A stretch of DNA of 64,000 nucleotides, from NCBI RefSeq assembly GCF_000612725.1, contig NZ_HG964451.1, forward strand, positions 465,634-529,633, given 5' to 3'. Origin of the DNA: Mycolicibacterium austroafricanum. Lineage in GTDB: Bacteria; Actinomycetota; Actinomycetes; Mycobacteriales; Mycobacteriaceae. Numbering within the stretch: the stretch's first letter is position 1; every line of letters starts with the position of its first letter. Below the pieces are notes generated by a model. It saw nothing but the letters and a program-made list of their open reading frames with translations, ran no database searches and was not told the origin of the DNA. A program made the translations under genes and the position numbers. Below are positions 42,537-51,170 of the stretch, piece after piece.

Positions 42537-43853
42537 CTACTCCGCTGCGGCCTTGTCCGAGGTGCCGGCATTGTCCGACTTCTCCGCCGTGTCTGACTTC
42601 TCCGCTGTGTCTGACTTCTCCGCTGTGTCTGAGGTTTCGGCCTCGTCCGACTCCGACTCCGAAGCCGCCTCCGCCTCCGTGGTCTCGGCCTCGTCTGCCG
42701 TCGCGGAAGCCTCCTCCGCCTCCGTCGTCTCGGCCGGCTCCGGCTCCGGCTCCGAAGCCTCCTCCGGTTCCGTGGCCTCGTTCGACTCCGACTCCGTGGT
42801 CTCCTCCGGCTCCGCGAACCCCTCGGCGGCGGAGTCCGGGGAAGCCGCGTCCTGCTCGATCTCGGCGTCCCCCTCGGGGACGGACGTGTCGGCCGCAACC
42901 TCCACCTCGGGCTCCGTCGCTTCCTCCGTGCCGCCCGGCACCGCCGCCGCCCGCACCGCCAGGACCTCGGCGTCCTCCTCCGCGTCCTCCTCGGCGTCCT
43001 GCTCGCCGCCCGGGACGACCGTTCCGGTGATGACGTCGAACACGTACCGGGTGACGCCGAAGATGCCGGTGGTGCCGCCGGCGGGATAGCCGTCGAAGAA
43101 CGACTCGATCGCACCCGAGGGGAACGAGTTCTCGCCGAACACCGCATCGCTGAGCGCCAGTGAGGCGATCGCGACCACCGCAACGGGTCCACCGTCGAAG
43201 AACTCTCCGATCACCTCCGACGGGAAGGAGTCCGCGCCGAAAACCCCGTCGCTGACAAGCAGCGACGCGTACGCCACCGCACCGAGCGGGCCGTCGGCGA
43301 AGTACGCGTCGATCAGTTGCGACGGGACGGAATCCGCGCCGAACACCGCGTCGCTGACGAGCAGCGAGGCATACGCCACCGCACCCAGCGGGCCGTCGGC
43401 GAAGATGGCTTCGACCAGACCGGACGGCACGGAGCCTTCGCCGAACGCCGAGTCGCTCGCCGCCACGGCCAGATAGCCCAGCGCCCCGACCGGCCCCGAT
43501 TCGAGGAACACCGCCACCAGTCCGTCGAGGAACTCGGTTCCGTCGTCGGCAGCAAGACTCTGTTCGATTCGGGCGAAGGTCTGCGCATCGACGGACGCGG
43601 CCTGATCGGCTGCGCCGGACCCGTCGGAGACCGCACTGATCAGCCGCAGACCCTCCGTCAGCGCGCCGGTGTCGAGCGGTCCCGACACCGACCACGGCGA
43701 ATTGTCGACCTGTGCCGCGCTGAGCCGGATCGCCGTCGCAGACACGACGGCCACGTCCCGGGTGGACATGGTGGGTGCGATCGCCGGGACTGCCACCACA
43801 GCACTCGCGGTGACCGCAGCGACGCCGGCCGACAAGGATGCTCGAATTGCCAT
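42537..43853 (-). CDS. Secreted repeat protein with acidic C-terminal tail
   Basis: A 438-residue protein of unknown function. The N-terminus (MAIRASLSAGVAAVTASAVVAVPAIAP) looks like a signal peptide. Residues 120-255 are four 34-residue repeats of the type GPLGAVAYASLLVSDAVFGA then DSVPSQLIDAYFAD; copies 2 and 3 are nearly identical. A short unit with GVTRYVFDVITGTVVPGG follows. Residues about 290-438 are low complexity, rich in Glu/Ala/Thr/Ser, ending in three SDTAEK repeats. Hydrophobic repeats plus an acidic tail suggest a cell-envelope or matrix protein. A similar repeat-plus-tail layout is seen in some mycobacterial surface proteins, but no family is assigned. Confidence 0.75.
   Translation of the reverse strand: MAIRASLSAGVAAVTASAVVAVPAIAPTMSTRDVAVVSATAIRLSAAQVDNSPWSVSGPLDTGALTEGLRLISAVSDGSGAADQAASVDAQTFARIEQSLAADDGTEFLDGLVAVFLESGPVGALGYLAVAASDSAFGEGSVPSGLVEAIFADGPLGAVAYASLLVSDAVFGADSVPSQLIDAYFADGPLGAVAYASLLVSDGVFGADSFPSEVIGEFFDGGPVAVVAIASLALSDAVFGENSFPSGAIESFFDGYPAGGTTGIFGVTRYVFDVITGTVVPGGEQDAEEDAEEDAEVLAVRAAAVPGGTEEATEPEVEVAADTSVPEGDAEIEQDAASPDSAAEGFAEPEETTESESNEATEPEEASEPEPEPAETTEAEEASATADEAETTEAEAASESESDEAETSDTAEKSDTAEKSDTAEKSDNAGTSDKAAAE
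42579..42632 (-). repeat. Three tandem 18-bp repeats near the 3' end of the secreted protein gene
   Basis: Three copies coding SDTAEK (residues 408-425), differing at one third-codon position, and a fourth diverged unit SDNAG. A likely slippage hot spot. Confidence 0.85.
43089..43496 (-). repeat. Four tandem 102-bp repeats inside the secreted protein gene
   Basis: Four in-frame units coding 34 residues each (protein 120-153, 154-187, 188-221, 222-255). Units 2 and 3 share nearly all codons, suggesting recent duplication or gene conversion. Confidence 0.85.
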
Positions 43854-44228
43854 GATTACTGCCCCTCGACAACAGACAAAGAAAACGATGAGGCGAGGTT
43901 ATGGCAACGTCAATTATTTGGCATATCAGCGTGGTGTGATTAGGAACTCACAACTAGCATCGGTAAATAGCTGCACTTCAGATGGGCAGAAGTTGAGCCG
44001 ATAGCAAAAACGCAGAAGAACCAGTTCTATTCGCGCAGCAAAATCTGCCATTCGACAAAACATGCGAATCGAATGGGCAGAGCGTAAGCCGCCGCCCTCG
44101 GCGGGCACCACTCTTTGTCACTGACCGCACAGTCGGCGGGCCTCATGACGCACACCACACGGGCCCCTTGCCAAGGCCGGGTACGCATTACTAGGATATC
44201 CAAGTATCCACCCCTGGAAGGCTCACTC
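43854..44228. promoter_or_regulatory. Gene-free region upstream of mmsA
   Basis: A 375-bp stretch, noticeably richer in A/T than its neighbours around 43880-44060, with no convincing coding frame. It must hold the leftward promoter of the secreted protein and the rightward promoter of mmsA. The only structured element seen is the palindrome at 44189-44206. Confidence 0.5.
44189..44206. promoter_or_regulatory. Palindromic operator candidate upstream of mmsA
   Basis: TACTAGGATATCCAAGTA: the two 9-bp halves (TACTAGGAT and, reversed, TACTTGGAT) agree at 8 of 9 positions. It ends 22 bp before the mmsA start and contains a TAGGAT that could be a -10 element, so a bound repressor would block transcription. 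The regulator is not identifiable here. Confidence 0.6.
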
Positions 44229-45749
44229 ATGACCACACGCATTCCGCACTTCATCGACGGCAAGCGCAGCGACCTCTCGTCCACCCGCACGGCCGACGTT
44301 CTGAACCCGAGCACCGGCGCGGTGCAGGCCGAGGTCCTGCTCGCCAGCGCCGCCGACGTCGACACCGCGGTCGCCTCCGCGGTCGAGGCCCAGAAAGAGT
44401 GGGCCGCCTGGAACCCGCAGCGTCGCGCCCGGGTGATGATGAAGTTCATCGAGCTGGTCAACGCCAACATCGACGAGCTGGCCGAACTGCTGTCCATCGA
44501 ACACGGCAAGACCGTCCCCGATGCCAAGGGCGACATCCAGCGCGGCATCGAGGTCATCGAGTTCGCCATCGGCATCCCGCATCTGCTCAAGGGTGAGTTC
44601 ACCGAGGGCGCCGGCTCCGGGATCGACGTCTACTCGATCCGCCAACCGCTGGGCGTCGTCGCAGGCATCACCCCGTTCAACTTCCCCGCGATGATCCCGC
44701 TGTGGAAGGCCGGGCCCGCGCTGGCATGCGGAAACGCGTTCATTCTCAAGCCTTCCGAGCGGGACCCGTCGGTGCCGGTGCGGCTTGCCGAGCTCTTCCT
44801 GGAGGCGGGACTGCCCGCGGGTGTCTTCCAGGTCGTCCATGGCGACAAGGAAGCCGTCGACGCGATCCTGACCCACCCCGACATCCAGGCCGTCGGATTC
44901 GTCGGCAGCTCCGACATCGCGCAGTACATCTACTCGACCGCCGCCGCCAACGGCAAGCGCTCACAGTGCTTCGGCGGCGCGAAGAACCACATGATCATCA
45001 TGCCCGACGCCGACCTCGACCAGGCCGTCGACGCACTGATCGGCGCGGGCTACGGCAGCGCCGGCGAGCGCTGCATGGCGATCAGCGTCGCGGTGCCGGT
45101 GGGCGAGGAAACCGCGAACCGCCTCCGAAACCGCCTGGTGGAGCGCGTCAATCAGCTCCGCGTCGGCCACAGCCTCGACCCGAAGGCCGATTACGGCCCG
45201 CTGGTCACCGGCGCCGCGCTGGAGCGGGTGCGCGACTACATCGGCCAGGGCGTCGACGCCGGCGCCGAGCTGGTCGTCGACGGCCGCGAACGCACCACCG
45301 ACGAACTGAGTTTCGACGACCAGGATCTGTCGAAGGGCTTCTTCATCGGGCCCACCCTGTTCGATCACGTCACCACCGACATGTCGATCTACACCGACGA
45401 GATCTTCGGGCCGGTGCTGTGCATCGTCAGGGCAAAGGATTACGACGAAGCCCTGAGCCTGCCCAGCAAGCACGAGTACGGCAACGGCGTCGCGATCTTC
45501 ACCCGCGACGGCGACGCCGCGCGCGACTTCGTCTCCAAGGTGCAGGTCGGCATGGTCGGCGTCAACGTGCCGATCCCGGTTCCGGTGGCCTACCACACCT
45601 TCGGCGGCTGGAAGCGCTCCGGTTTCGGCGATCTCAATCAGCACGGCCCGGCGTCGATCCAGTTCTACACGAAGGTCAAGACCGTCACCGAGCGGTGGCC
45701 CTCGGGCATCAAGGATGGCGCGGAGTTCGTCATCCCCACGATGAAATAG
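44229..45749 (+). CDS. mmsA: Methylmalonate-semialdehyde dehydrogenase (CoA-acylating)
   Basis: Converts methylmalonate semialdehyde to propionyl-CoA in valine (and thymine) breakdown. A 506-residue aldehyde dehydrogenase with ITPFNFPAMIPLWK, VGFVGSSDIAQYIYS and the nucleophile in GSAGERCMAISVAV (Cys), plus the CoA-type family feature of lacking the usual general-base Glu: the FGGAKNHMIIMPDAD segment has no GGK-E motif. GGAAGG precedes the ATG at 44229. Order mmsA-acyl-CoA dehydrogenase-mmsB equals M. tuberculosis Rv0753c-Rv0751c. Confidence 0.94.
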   Translation: MTTRIPHFIDGKRSDLSSTRTADVLNPSTGAVQAEVLLASAADVDTAVASAVEAQKEWAAWNPQRRARVMMKFIELVNANIDELAELLSIEHGKTVPDAKGDIQRGIEVIEFAIGIPHLLKGEFTEGAGSGIDVYSIRQPLGVVAGITPFNFPAMIPLWKAGPALACGNAFILKPSERDPSVPVRLAELFLEAGLPAGVFQVVHGDKEAVDAILTHPDIQAVGFVGSSDIAQYIYSTAAANGKRSQCFGGAKNHMIIMPDADLDQAVDALIGAGYGSAGERCMAISVAVPVGEETANRLRNRLVERVNQLRVGHSLDPKADYGPLVTGAALERVRDYIGQGVDAGAELVVDGRERTTDELSFDDQDLSKGFFIGPTLFDHVTTDMSIYTDEIFGPVLCIVRAKDYDEALSLPSKHEYGNGVAIFTRDGDAARDFVSKVQVGMVGVNVPIPVPVAYHTFGGWKRSGFGDLNQHGPASIQFYTKVKTVTERWPSGIKDGAEFVIPTMK

Positions 45750-45757
45750 CCTCGCAG

Positions 45758-46921
45758 ATGGACTATTTCGGCCTGGACGAGGACGAACGCGTCATCGCCG
45801 AGACGGCCGCCGCGTTCGCCGAGAAGCGGTTGGCCCCCTACGCGCTGGAGTGGGACGAGACGCACCACTTTCCCGCCGATGTGCTGCGGGAGGCGGCCGA
45901 GCTCGGGATGGCGGCGATCTACTGCCGTGACGACGTCGGCGGCAGCGGCCTACGTCGCATCGACGCGGTGCGGATCTTCGAGAAGCTCGCCACCGCCGAT
46001 CCGACCGTGGCCGCGTTCCTGTCGATCCACAACATGTGCGCGTGGATGGTCGACAGCTTCGGTACCGAGGAGCAGCGCAAGGAGTGGGTGCCACGGCTGG
46101 CGTCCATGGACGCGATCGCCAGCTACTGCCTGACCGAACCGGGAGCAGGATCGGACGCCAGTGCATTGCGCACCAAGGCCGTTCGATCCGGTGACGACTA
46201 CGTGCTGGACGGGGTGAAGCAGTTCATCTCCGGCGCGGGCTCGTCCGACGTCTACGTCGTGATGGCCAGGACCGGTAGCGACGGACCCAAGGGCATCTCG
46301 GCATTCGTCGTCCCGAAGGACACCCCGGGGCTGAGTTTCGGCACCGACGAACAGAAGATGGGGTGGAACGCCCAGCCCACCAAGCAGGTCATCTTCGAGG
46401 GTGCCCGGGTGCCCGCCGATGCGCTGCTCGGCGGACCGGACGGCGAGGGTACCGGGTTCGGCATCGCGATGAAGGGCCTCAACGGCGGCCGCATCAACAT
46501 CGCGGCCTGCTCGCTGGGCGGCGCGCAGACCGCCTACGACAAGTCGGCGGCCTACCTGGCCGACCGGCAGGCGTTCGGCGGGGCGCTGCTCGACGAGCCG
46601 ACCATCCGCTTCACGCTGGCCGACATGGCCACCGCGCTGGAGACGTCGCGGGTGCTGTTGTGGCGTGCGGCAACGGCTTTGGACAACGACCACCCGGACC
46701 GCGTCGAGCTGTGCGCGATGGCCAAGCGTTATGTGACCGACGCCTGCTTCGAGGTCGCCGATCAGGCCCTGCAGTTGCACGGCGGATACGGCTACCTGCG
46801 CGAGTACGGGCTGGAGAAGATCGTCCGCGATCTGCGGGTGCATCGGATCCTGGAAGGCAGCAACGAAATCATGCGGGTGGTCATCGGGCGCGCGGCCGCA
46901 GCCCGGGCCCGCGCATCCTGA
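45758..46921 (+). CDS. Acyl-CoA dehydrogenase (isobutyryl-CoA type, FadE9-like)
   Basis: A 387-residue flavoenzyme expected to oxidise isobutyryl-CoA in valine catabolism. Landmarks are YCLTEPGAGSDASALRTKA (FAD/substrate loop), GGRINIAACSLGGAQTAYD, QALQLHGGYGYLREYGLEKIVRDLRVHRILEGSNEIMR with the catalytic glutamate in LEGSNEIM. It starts 8 bp after mmsA and is followed after 48 bp by mmsB. Substrate assigned by operon context. Confidence 0.92.
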   Translation: MDYFGLDEDERVIAETAAAFAEKRLAPYALEWDETHHFPADVLREAAELGMAAIYCRDDVGGSGLRRIDAVRIFEKLATADPTVAAFLSIHNMCAWMVDSFGTEEQRKEWVPRLASMDAIASYCLTEPGAGSDASALRTKAVRSGDDYVLDGVKQFISGAGSSDVYVVMARTGSDGPKGISAFVVPKDTPGLSFGTDEQKMGWNAQPTKQVIFEGARVPADALLGGPDGEGTGFGIAMKGLNGGRINIAACSLGGAQTAYDKSAAYLADRQAFGGALLDEPTIRFTLADMATALETSRVLLWRAATALDNDHPDRVELCAMAKRYVTDACFEVADQALQLHGGYGYLREYGLEKIVRDLRVHRILEGSNEIMRVVIGRAAAARARAS

Positions 46922-46969
46922 CAAGAGAGATCAGTCGATGGGGCGAGCGAAGCGACGGGAAGAAGACAA

Positions 46970-47842
46970 ATGACGACGATCGCGTTCCTGGGGTTGGGCA
47001 ACATGGGCGGCCCGATGGCCGCGAACCTGGTTGCGGCCGGCCAGACGGTGCATGCCTTCGACCTGGTGACCGAGCTGAAAGAGGCGGCGAAGGCCAAGGG
47101 CGCGAAGGTGTTCGACAGCGGTGCCGCCGCCGTCGCCGACGCCGACGTGGTGATCACCTCGCTGCCCAACGGCAACATCGTCAAAGCCGTCTACGACGAG
47201 GTGGTGCCCGCCGCCAAGGCGGGTGCGCTGCTGATCGACACCTCCACGATCTCCGTCGACGACGCCCGCGCCATCCACGCCCAGGCGACCGAGAAGGGGC
47301 TGGCCCAGATCGACGCGCCGGTGTCCGGTGGCATCAAGGGCGCGACCGCCGGCACGCTGGCGTTCATGGTCGGCGGCGAGGACGAAGCGTTCGAACGCGC
47401 CAAGCCGGTGCTGGAGCCCATGGCGGGCAAGATCATCCACTGCGGCGCCTCGGGTGCCGGGCAGGCCGCCAAGCTGTGCAACAACATGGTGCTGGCGGTG
47501 CAGCAGATCGCGATCGGCGAGGCCTTCGTGCTCGCCGAGAAGCTCGGCCTGCCCGCCCAGTCGTTGTTCGACGTGATCACCGGCGCGACCGGCAACTGCT
47601 GGGCCGTGCACACCAATTGTCCGGTGCCCGGACCGGTTCCGACGTCACCGGCGAACAACGATTTCAAGCCCGGCTTCGCGACCGCGCTGATGAACAAGGA
47701 TCTCGGGCTGGCGATGGCGGCGGTGAGCTCGACCGGGTCGTCGGCACCGCTGGGCACCCATGCGGCCGAGATCTACGCCGAGTTCAACAAGGAGCACGCC
47801 GACAAGGATTTCAGCGCGATCATCGAGGCCCTGCGCGGCTGA
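46970..47842 (+). CDS. mmsB: 3-hydroxyisobutyrate dehydrogenase
   Basis: A 290-residue NAD-dependent beta-hydroxyacid dehydrogenase of the valine pathway. N-terminal Rossmann motif FLGLGNMGGPMAANL, substrate motif DAPVSGGIKGATAGTLAFMVGG and catalytic lysine region GAGQAAKLCNNMVLAVQQI are all present. The C-terminal KDLGLAMAAVSSTGSSAPLG is also typical. Last gene of the mmsA operon. A long inverted repeat follows its stop. Confidence 0.93.
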   Translation: MTTIAFLGLGNMGGPMAANLVAAGQTVHAFDLVTELKEAAKAKGAKVFDSGAAAVADADVVITSLPNGNIVKAVYDEVVPAAKAGALLIDTSTISVDDARAIHAQATEKGLAQIDAPVSGGIKGATAGTLAFMVGGEDEAFERAKPVLEPMAGKIIHCGASGAGQAAKLCNNMVLAVQQIAIGEAFVLAEKLGLPAQSLFDVITGATGNCWAVHTNCPVPGPVPTSPANNDFKPGFATALMNKDLGLAMAAVSSTGSSAPLGTHAAEIYAEFNKEHADKDFSAIIEALRG

Positions 47843-47852
47843 CGGCCGTTCG

Positions 47853-47905
47853 AACCTGAACTTGATGGCGAGATCTCGTCGCAGAGTCGACCAGAAGTTC
47901 AGTTT
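47853..47905. terminator. Inverted repeat between convergent mmsB and HAD genes (possible terminator)
   Basis: AACCTGAACTT (47853-47863) pairs with AAGTTCAGTTT (47895-47905) at 10 of 11 positions across a 31-base loop. The loop contains the 10-bp perfect palindrome CGAGATCTCG (47869-47878). No T-run follows. A bidirectional terminator is plausible but unproved. Confidence 0.4.
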
Positions 47906-47919
47906 CGGTGGACGAAGCC

Positions 47920-48687
47920 CTAGGCCGCCGTCGGCCTGTGGTGCGTCTCGTGCCAGGAATCGTGCATCCGCTGACAGTCGGCCACCCGCAGCGGGGCGCC
48001 ATCGCCCTCGACGTATACCGTCGCCACTCCGCTGGCGACGGCCGCCCGCCGGCTCGCCTGCGACCCCGCGAACGCAAGTGAGTCGTAAGCCGGGGCGCCG
48101 AGCTCGGCCAGCGCGGTCCGGTACAGCTCCCCGAGGGGGACCTCGTCGGCGGTGACGATCGTGCGCACCATGCCCTCGCCGACCAGCTGACGCACCAACG
48201 GCTCGACCCACGAGTGGTTCCCGGTGCTGACCAGCCCCACCCCGATCCCCGCACCGTAGGCCTCGGCGACGAGCTCCACCATCCCGGGTCGCGCGGTGAT
48301 GTCGGCGTCGAGGATCGTCTCACCGAGGATCATCGCCTTCGTCGCGCAGATCTCGTCGACCAGCAGTTCGGCGAGGACGTCGCATTCGGTGCAGACACCG
48401 CGCTTGCGCAGCTCGGCGGCGACGCGGCGGCGTTCGTCGGTGAGCGCCTGCAGCTGGCGGTAGCGCGCCGCCGACCACTCGATGTCCAGTCCGAGCTCGG
48501 CGAACGCGGCATTGAAGGCAAGCCGGTGACCTGCGCTGTCGATGTCGGCGAGCGCGTCGAGATCGAAGATCACCGCGCTCAGGGGCGTCAGGCGACGCAC
48601 CTCGGCCTCGCTGGACTCAGACGTCTGGGCCGGCCAGTCCCACCAGAACCGACCGGCACGCCATGCTTTCTGCTGTGTGGGCTGCAC
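47920..48687 (-). CDS. HAD-like protein with degenerate catalytic motifs
   Basis: A 255-residue protein with a haloacid-dehalogenase fold. Motif I VIFDLDALADID keeps the two Asp residues, and motif II is present as GLVSTGN. Where the lysine motif (GKPxPDxY) is expected it reads PLGELYRTA, and the acidic motif IV (ED/DD) reads FAGSQASRR. Phosphatase activity is therefore doubtful. The cap region is helical. It is divergent from the NarL-type regulator, 104 bp apart. Confidence 0.7.
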   Translation of the reverse strand: MQPTQQKAWRAGRFWWDWPAQTSESSEAEVRRLTPLSAVIFDLDALADIDSAGHRLAFNAAFAELGLDIEWSAARYRQLQALTDERRRVAAELRKRGVCTECDVLAELLVDEICATKAMILGETILDADITARPGMVELVAEAYGAGIGVGLVSTGNHSWVEPLVRQLVGEGMVRTIVTADEVPLGELYRTALAELGAPAYDSLAFAGSQASRRAAVASGVATVYVEGDGAPLRVADCQRMHDSWHETHHRPTAA

Positions 48688-48791
48688 AGTGAAATGGTGT
48701 CCTACGTCACACCCGGTCCGCTTCCCCCATGCGGGGGATTCGTGGAGCCAAGTTGATCAGGGGCCAGGCGCCGCGGCCATAGGGTGGTGCC

Positions 48792-49454
48792 ATGGAGACA
48801 GCCTCGCCGGTGCGAATCGTGCTGGTCGACGACCACGAGATGGTCATCGAGGGGCTCAAGGCCATGCTCGCCGCGTTCGGCAGCCGGGTCACCGTCGTGG
48901 GCCAGGCGGTGGGCGCCGACCGCGTGCTGGGCGTGGTCACCGAGCTGGATCCCGACATCGTGCTGTGCGATGTGCGGATGCAGGGCTCCAGCGGGCTGGA
49001 CGTGTGCCAACAGTTGCGCGAACGCGACCCCGACCGCAAGGTCGTGATGCTGTCGGTCTACGACGACGAGCAGTATCTGTTCCAGGCGCTGCGGGTCGGC
49101 GCGTCGGGTTACCTGCTCAAGAGCATCAGCAGCGAGGAGCTGGTCAAGCAGCTGGAGTCGGTGCACGGCGGCCAGACGGCGATCGACCCGAGCATGGCGG
49201 CCAGGGCCGCCGACACCGCGGCCAGGATGCAGCGCGACGAGTTCTGGCCGGGCGCCCGCCGCGGCCTCACCCAACGGGAGAGCGAGATCCTGGCGCTGGT
49301 GGTCAACGGGCTGTCCAACCGCGCGATCGCCGCCAAGCTGATCATCGGCGACGAGACCGTCAAGACCCACCTCAGCTCGATCTACCGCAAGCTCGGGGTC
49401 AGTGACCGTACCGCCGCGGCGGCCACCGCGCTGCGGGAAGGCATCTACCAGTGA
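48792..49454 (+). CDS. NarL/FixJ-family response regulator
   Basis: A 220-residue regulator. Receiver domain with VDDHE, phospho-acceptor in VLCDVRMQG (about D57), and conserved Lys in YLLKSI; LuxR-type helix-turn-helix at the C-terminus (LTQRESEILALVVNGLSNRAIAAKL then VKTHLSSIYRKLGVSDR). It overlaps the kinase start by 4 bp, so the two form a cognate pair. It is not DosR: the DosR C-terminal helix signature (KTVKNYVSRLLAKLG) is absent. Confidence 0.9.
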   Translation: METASPVRIVLVDDHEMVIEGLKAMLAAFGSRVTVVGQAVGADRVLGVVTELDPDIVLCDVRMQGSSGLDVCQQLRERDPDRKVVMLSVYDDEQYLFQALRVGASGYLLKSISSEELVKQLESVHGGQTAIDPSMAARAADTAARMQRDEFWPGARRGLTQRESEILALVVNGLSNRAIAAKLIIGDETVKTHLSSIYRKLGVSDRTAAAATALREGIYQ

Positions 49455-50662
49455 GCCGGCCGCTGCTGACCGCAGACCGTGAGCTGGCGCTGCTGCGCGA
49501 GCTGATCCAGGCCGCGTCCAGCGGGCCCGGCGTCGAACCCCTTGCCGCCGCCGCGGCCCGGATGATCACCGCGGCCACCGACTCCGACGTCTGTTTCGTG
49601 CACGTCCTCGACGACACCGAGCGCTCGCTGACGCTGGCCGGCGCCACCCCGCCGTTCGACTCCGAGGTCGGGAAGATCAGACTCCCTCTGGGCCAGGGGA
49701 TTTCCGGCTGGGTGGCCAGCAACCGGGAGCCTGTGGTGATCAGAAGGGACAAGGAGTCCGACCCGCGCTACCTGCCGTTCCGGTCGCTGCGCGGACGGGA
49801 TTTCACCTCGATGGTGTCGGTGCCGATGGAGACCGACCCGGGCGGCCTGGTCGGGGTGCTCAACGTGCACACCGTGGCCGAGCGCGACTTCGGCGACCGC
49901 GACGTCGGGCTGCTGCTGGTGATCGGCCGGCTGATCGCGGGCGCCATGCACCAGGCCCGCCTGCACCGGCAGCTGGTGGCCCGCGAGCGCGCCCACGAGC
50001 ACTTCGTCGAGCAGGTCATCGAGGCCCAGGAACTGGAGCGCCGCAGGCTGGCAGGCGACATCCACGACGGCATCTCGCAGCGCCTGGTCACGCTGTCCTA
50101 CCGGCTCGACGCCGCGGCGCAGGCCGCGACATCCCCCGGCGACCCCGACGCCCTCCATGAACAACTCGACCGGGCCCGCGAACTGGCCGAACTGACGCTG
50201 CAGGAGGCGCGCGCAGCGATCAGCGGGCTGCGGCCGCCGGTGCTCGACGACCTCGGGCTGTCCGGCGGGCTGGCCAGCCTGGCGCGCACCATCCCCCAGG
50301 TCACCATCGACGTCGATCTGGTCGACACCCGGCTGCCCGACCACATCGAGCTGGCGCTGTACCGGATCGCGCAGGAATGCCTGCAGAACGTCGTCAAGCA
50401 CGCCAGGGCGTCCAGGGCCCGGCTGACGTTCGCACTGGACCGCGGTGACCACGGCGACCTCGCCCGACTCGAAATCGCCGACGACGGAATCGGTTTCGAC
50501 ACGCTGGAGCATCCGCTGGGCGGCGACGAGATGGGCGGCTACGGCCTGCTGTCCATGGCCGAGCGCGCCGAGATCGTCGGCGGCCGGCTCAACATCCGGT
50601 CCCGGCCCGGTGCCGGCACCACCGTCACCGCGACGATCCCGCTGCCGGCCAACCGGGAGTGA
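49451..50662 (+). CDS. GAF-domain sensor histidine kinase (NarX-type)
   Basis: A 403-residue soluble kinase. GAF domain about residues 25-175 (SDVCFVHVLDD, LPLGQGISGWVASNREPVVI), HisKA_3 with phospho-acceptor in LAGDIHDGISQRLVTLSYRLD, and HATPase_c with IADDGIGFD and GGYGLLSMAERAEIVGG. GTG start overlaps the regulator stop. The signal is unknown; no heme-ligand His like that of DosS is evident. Convergent with the MarR gene, 2 bp apart. Confidence 0.89.
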   Translation: MSRPLLTADRELALLRELIQAASSGPGVEPLAAAAARMITAATDSDVCFVHVLDDTERSLTLAGATPPFDSEVGKIRLPLGQGISGWVASNREPVVIRRDKESDPRYLPFRSLRGRDFTSMVSVPMETDPGGLVGVLNVHTVAERDFGDRDVGLLLVIGRLIAGAMHQARLHRQLVARERAHEHFVEQVIEAQELERRRLAGDIHDGISQRLVTLSYRLDAAAQAATSPGDPDALHEQLDRARELAELTLQEARAAISGLRPPVLDDLGLSGGLASLARTIPQVTIDVDLVDTRLPDHIELALYRIAQECLQNVVKHARASRARLTFALDRGDHGDLARLEIADDGIGFDTLEHPLGGDEMGGYGLLSMAERAEIVGGRLNIRSRPGAGTTVTATIPLPANRE

Positions 50663-50664
50663 CG

Positions 50665-51162
50665 TCAGAAATCGCCTGCGCTGCGGCGCAACGTCTGGAT
50701 GGCCTCCGCCAGCGCGCGCGACTGTCCGGCCGAGATGCCGATGTCGGCGAACACGTCGTTGTTCAGCGTGACCGTCGCGTCCTCGACCGTCGACCGGCCC
50801 AGGTCGGTGATCCGCACCAGCGTGGTGCGCCCGTCGGTGGGGTGCGGAATACGTTCCACCAGCCCGTCGGCCTCCAGCCGCCGGATCGCGTGCGTGACGC
50901 TGGTGACGTGCACCTGCAGCCGGTCGGAGGCTTTCGTGATCGGCAGCGCACCGCTGCGGCTGAACGCCAGCAGCCGCAGCAGTTCGTAGCGCGAGAAGCT
51001 CAGGTCGTAGGGACGCAACGCGGTCTCGACGCGGGCAAGCAGGATCTGGTGGGCCCGCATCACCGAGGTCACCGCGACCATGCCGTCGGCGACGTCACCC
51101 CATCCGGAGCGTTCCCAGTTCGCGCGGGCGGTGGCGATCGGGTCGCGCCGTTCGGATGACAC
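50665..51162 (-). CDS. MarR-family regulator, last gene of the SigL-promoter operon
   Basis: A 165-residue winged-helix regulator. SRYELLRLLAFSRSGALPIT, then the recognition region VHVTSVTHAIRRLEADGLVER and wing PTDGRTTLVRITDLGR. The GTG start at 51162 has AAGAAGAGG upstream; an open frame continues further but without homology. It lies 8 bp after the aminotransferase on the same strand, so it is co-transcribed. Same length as the Rv0737 protein of M. tuberculosis, which follows sigL-rslA there. A palindrome in the operon promoter is a candidate target. Confidence 0.85.
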   Translation of the reverse strand: MSSERRDPIATARANWERSGWGDVADGMVAVTSVMRAHQILLARVETALRPYDLSFSRYELLRLLAFSRSGALPITKASDRLQVHVTSVTHAIRRLEADGLVERIPHPTDGRTTLVRITDLGRSTVEDATVTLNNDVFADIGISAGQSRALAEAIQTLRRSAGDF

Positions 51163-51170
51163 GCCTCTTC

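Noticed and set aside
48792..49454. Candidate DosR for the orphan heme kinase
   Set aside because: It is a NarL-type regulator translationally coupled to its own GAF kinase, and its C-terminal helix-turn-helix lacks the DosR recognition-helix sequence.
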